Assembly (NCBI RefSeq): GCF_006337065.1
Contig: NZ_CP040872.1
Span: forward strand, 1,488,001 to 1,552,000
Source of the DNA: Agromyces laixinhei
GTDB lineage: Bacteria > Actinomycetota > Actinomycetes > Actinomycetales > Microbacteriaceae
DNA: 64,000 nt
Direction of reading: 5' to 3'
The notes under the pieces were generated by a model. That model saw only the letters and a list, made by a program, of their open reading frames with translations, was not told the DNA's origin and did no database searches. Both the position numbers and the translations under genes were made by a program. Below, one piece after another: positions 61,819-64,000 of this stretch (position 1 is the first letter of the stretch; every line of letters begins with the position of its first letter).

Positions 61819-61932
61819 GGCGTCAGGACGGGCGTCAGCTCTCGGCGGTGCGGTCGAGCGCGCGACATCCGGTCACTTCAACCATCGTGCAGCACCCCCA
61901 ACGGATGCAGCCATCTCACTAGGATCGGGGAC

Positions 61933-63450
61933 ATGAAGCTCGAACTTCGCGGCATCACGAAGCGATTCGGCAGCTTGGTCGCCAACGACCACATCGACCT
62001 CACCGTGGAGGCGGGGGAGATCCACGCTCTCCTCGGTGAGAACGGTGCAGGCAAGTCGACGCTCATGAACGTGCTCTACGGTCTCTATCAGGCAGACGAG
62101 GGCGAGGTGCTCCTCGACGATGAGGTGCAGCACTTCGCCGGGCCGGGCGACGCGATGGCGGCGGGCATCGGCATGGTGCACCAGCACTTCATGCTCATCC
62201 CGGTCTTCACGGTCGCCGAGAACGTCATGCTCGGCCACGAGAGCACGAAGGTCGGCGGCTTGCTCGACCTCGCGACGGCGCGCGAGAAGGTGCGCGAGAT
62301 CTCGCAGCGATTCGGGTTCCACGTCGACCCCGACGCGCTCGTCGAAGACCTTCCGGTCGGCGTGCAGCAGCGGGTCGAGATCATCAAGGCGCTCTCGCGC
62401 GACGCGCGAGTGCTCATCTTCGACGAGCCCACCGCCGTGCTCACCCCGCGTGAGACCGACGAACTCATGAACATCATGCGCCAGCTCAAAGAGGCGGGCA
62501 CGTCGATCGTGTTCATCACGCACAAGCTCCGCGAGGTGCGCGAGGTCGCCGATCGCATCACGGTCATTCGGCTCGGCAAGGTCGTCGGCGAGGCCGCCCC
62601 CACTGCCACGAACGCTGAGCTCGCCTCGCTCATGGTCGGCCGCGCCGTCGAGCTGACCGTGCAGAAGGACGAAGCGAAGCTCGGCGACGTCGCGCTCGCG
62701 GTCGATGGGCTCACCGTCGTCGATCCGACCGGCCATCACGTCGTGAACGACGTGAGTTTCGACGTGCGGCGCGGCGAGATCCTCGCGGTGGCCGGAGTGC
62801 AGGGCAACGGGCAGACCGAGCTCACCGAAGCGCTCCTCGGCCTGCAGGTGCGCGTTCATGGCTCGGTCCGACTCGACGGCGTCGAGCTGAACGGCGCCTC
62901 CGTGCGAAAGATCCTCGAGTCGGGCGTCGGGTTCGTGCCAGAGGACCGCACCGAAGACGGTCTCGTGGGCGACTTCACCATCGCCGAGAACCTCATGCTC
63001 GATCGCAGCGAGAGTCCGCCGTTCGTGAAGCTCGGCAATCTGCAGCGGGGTGTGCTGGCAGAGTTCGCCCGAGACAAGATCGAGGAGTTCGACATCCGTG
63101 CCCAGGGTGCCGACGAATTCGTCCGCCAGCTGTCGGGAGGAAACCAGCAGAAGGTCGTGCTCGCCCGTGAGCTCAGTCGCGACCTGCGTCTCCTGGTCGC
63201 GGCGCAGCCGACGCGAGGCGTCGACGTCGGCTCGATCGAGTTCATCCACAAGCGCATCGTCGCCGCCCGAGACGCCGGCGTTCCGGTGGTGGTCGTCTCC
63301 ACCGAGCTCGATGAAGTCGCGGCGCTGGCCGACCGCATCATGGTGATGTATCGCGGGCAGATCGTCGGCATCGTGCCGGGCGACACCCCGCGCGAGAAGC
63401 TCGGGCTGATGATGGCCGGAGAAGCCCCTCCAGAAGGAGCCGCCGCATGA
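61933..63450 (+). CDS. Nucleoside ABC transporter ATPase, two-domain
   Basis: This 505-residue tandem ATPase is of the RbsA/NupO/BmpB type. The first domain has Walker A GENGAGKST and Walker B LIFDEPTAVL, with degenerate signature LPVGVQQR. The second has the unusual loop GVQGNGQTE instead of a classic Walker A, with signature LSGGNQQK and AAQPTRGVD in the B position. Such asymmetric pairs are normal in this family. It powers import of nucleosides captured by the BMP lipoproteins. The start is ATG 61933; the stop overlaps the permease as ATGA. Confidence 0.92.
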   Translation: MKLELRGITKRFGSLVANDHIDLTVEAGEIHALLGENGAGKSTLMNVLYGLYQADEGEVLLDDEVQHFAGPGDAMAAGIGMVHQHFMLIPVFTVAENVMLGHESTKVGGLLDLATAREKVREISQRFGFHVDPDALVEDLPVGVQQRVEIIKALSRDARVLIFDEPTAVLTPRETDELMNIMRQLKEAGTSIVFITHKLREVREVADRITVIRLGKVVGEAAPTATNAELASLMVGRAVELTVQKDEAKLGDVALAVDGLTVVDPTGHHVVNDVSFDVRRGEILAVAGVQGNGQTELTEALLGLQVRVHGSVRLDGVELNGASVRKILESGVGFVPEDRTEDGLVGDFTIAENLMLDRSESPPFVKLGNLQRGVLAEFARDKIEEFDIRAQGADEFVRQLSGGNQQKVVLARELSRDLRLLVAAQPTRGVDVGSIEFIHKRIVAARDAGVPVVVVSTELDEVAALADRIMVMYRGQIVGIVPGDTPREKLGLMMAGEAPPEGAAA

Positions 63451-64000
63451 GCGACCCCACCCGCCCGAACGGCGAGGCCCCCGACTCGAACCGACTCGAC
63501 GCCGACGTCGCGATCGAAGAGCCCGGCGCCGTCTCGACCGCCTCGGCTCCAGCGCCCGGTGATGCTCCGCCTCCGTCGAAGTGGCACACCATGCTGACCC
63601 AGATCACCACGGGCAACGCGCTCATCTCGGTGCTCTCGGTGTTCCTCGCCCTCGTCGTCGGCGCGATCATGATCGCCTTCACCGACGAGAACGTGCAGCA
63701 GGCGAGCGGCTACTTCTTCGCCCGCCCGACCGACACGCTGGTGGCGATCTGGGATTCCGTGGCCGGGGCGTACTCGGCGCTCTTCCAGGGCGCCATCTAC
63801 AACTTCCGCCGCGACGACTTCCTCGCCGGCATCAGGCCACTCACGCAGACCCTGCTGTTCGCGACACCGCTGATCGCCGGTGGCCTGGGCGTCGCCCTCG
63901 CGTTCCGCGTCGGCCTGTTCAACATCGGCGGCCGCGGTCAGATGCTCATCGCGGCATCCGTGGCCGGTTGGATCGGATTCGGCTTCGACCTGCCCTGGGG
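63447..64000 (+). CDS. Nucleoside ABC transporter permease, partial
   Basis: The first 184 residues are in the window; the gene runs off the right edge. A Pro/Ala/Asp-rich cytoplasmic lead of 45 residues is followed by a membrane helix at about 55-78, a loop and the start of the conserved permease core (TPLIAGGLGVALAFRVGLFNIGGRGQ), typical of the BmpC-type half. ATG 63447 overlaps the ATPase stop. A second permease gene is expected beyond the edge. Confidence 0.9.
   Translation, partial: MSDPTRPNGEAPDSNRLDADVAIEEPGAVSTASAPAPGDAPPPSKWHTMLTQITTGNALISVLSVFLALVVGAIMIAFTDENVQQASGYFFARPTDTLVAIWDSVAGAYSALFQGAIYNFRRDDFLAGIRPLTQTLLFATPLIAGGLGVALAFRVGLFNIGGRGQMLIAASVAGWIGFGFDLPW

Overview
The window is dense, high-GC DNA with short intergenic gaps, many 4-base ATGA/GTGA gene overlaps, frequent GTG starts, GTP-type PEP carboxykinase, a RamB-like regulator and an FprA/ferredoxin pair. 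This points to an actinobacterium, most likely of the family Microbacteriaceae (an Agromyces-like genome); that placement is inferred from gene content and style only. No tRNA, rRNA, CRISPR array, insertion sequence or phage gene was seen. No stretch longer than 300 bases lacks a gene, regulatory element or riboswitch.

Left part (1-6400, minus strand): a homoprotocatechuate meta-cleavage cluster, hpaH-hpaI and hpaG-gntR-hpaE-(hpaD, cut by the window edge). Two near-identical GTATAC palindromes lie in the two promoter regions and are candidate operators for the embedded GntR-type regulator. hpaG is a fusion of an FAH-type isomerase domain with an RraA-like domain. bioY (biotin uptake) follows. 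6500-10660: a small conserved protein, a long gluconeogenic-type GAPDH (gapB), a thiolase and a short-chain dehydrogenase. 10670-12020: a PadR regulator with a HAAS-type membrane protein. 12100-15590: a RamB-like regulator divergent from pckG, with a strong inverted repeat between them.

15690-21210: a DUF1622 membrane protein, an unknown 275-residue protein, an ABC exporter downstream of a tiny helix-turn-helix gene with two perfect operators, and psuK/psuG for pseudouridine breakdown. 21280-32330: a sirohydrochlorin chelatase gene, then a ten-gene sulfate assimilation run (sirA, cysH, cysD, cysN, an SsuABC-like importer, cobA, fprA, ferredoxin) in which nearly every gene overlaps the next. 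It couples sulfur import, activation, reduction, sirohaem supply and electron supply in one unit.

32400-38160: small unknown genes, a Met/Cys-rich putative copper-storage protein, two MFS transporters, a DUF2269 membrane protein and a GH27 alpha-galactosidase divergent from its likely transporter. 38170-41900: ribD-ribE-ribBA-ribH preceded by an FMN riboswitch. 41960-47300: SorC-type regulator and glpD/glpF/glpK for glycerol use. 47430-52010: a HAD hydrolase, a GNAT acetyltransferase, trpS, exonuclease III and a YihY/BrkB membrane protein. 52090-55550: sdhCDAB. 55745-64000: manC and a BMP-type nucleoside ABC transporter with two lipoprotein genes separated by a TetR/DUF6463/carboxylesterase cassette. 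The permease gene runs off the window.

Across the whole window the heptamer GGATGCC (and its complement GGCATCC) is conspicuously frequent in all frames and on both strands. Short in-frame tandem repeats also cluster at gene starts and ends.
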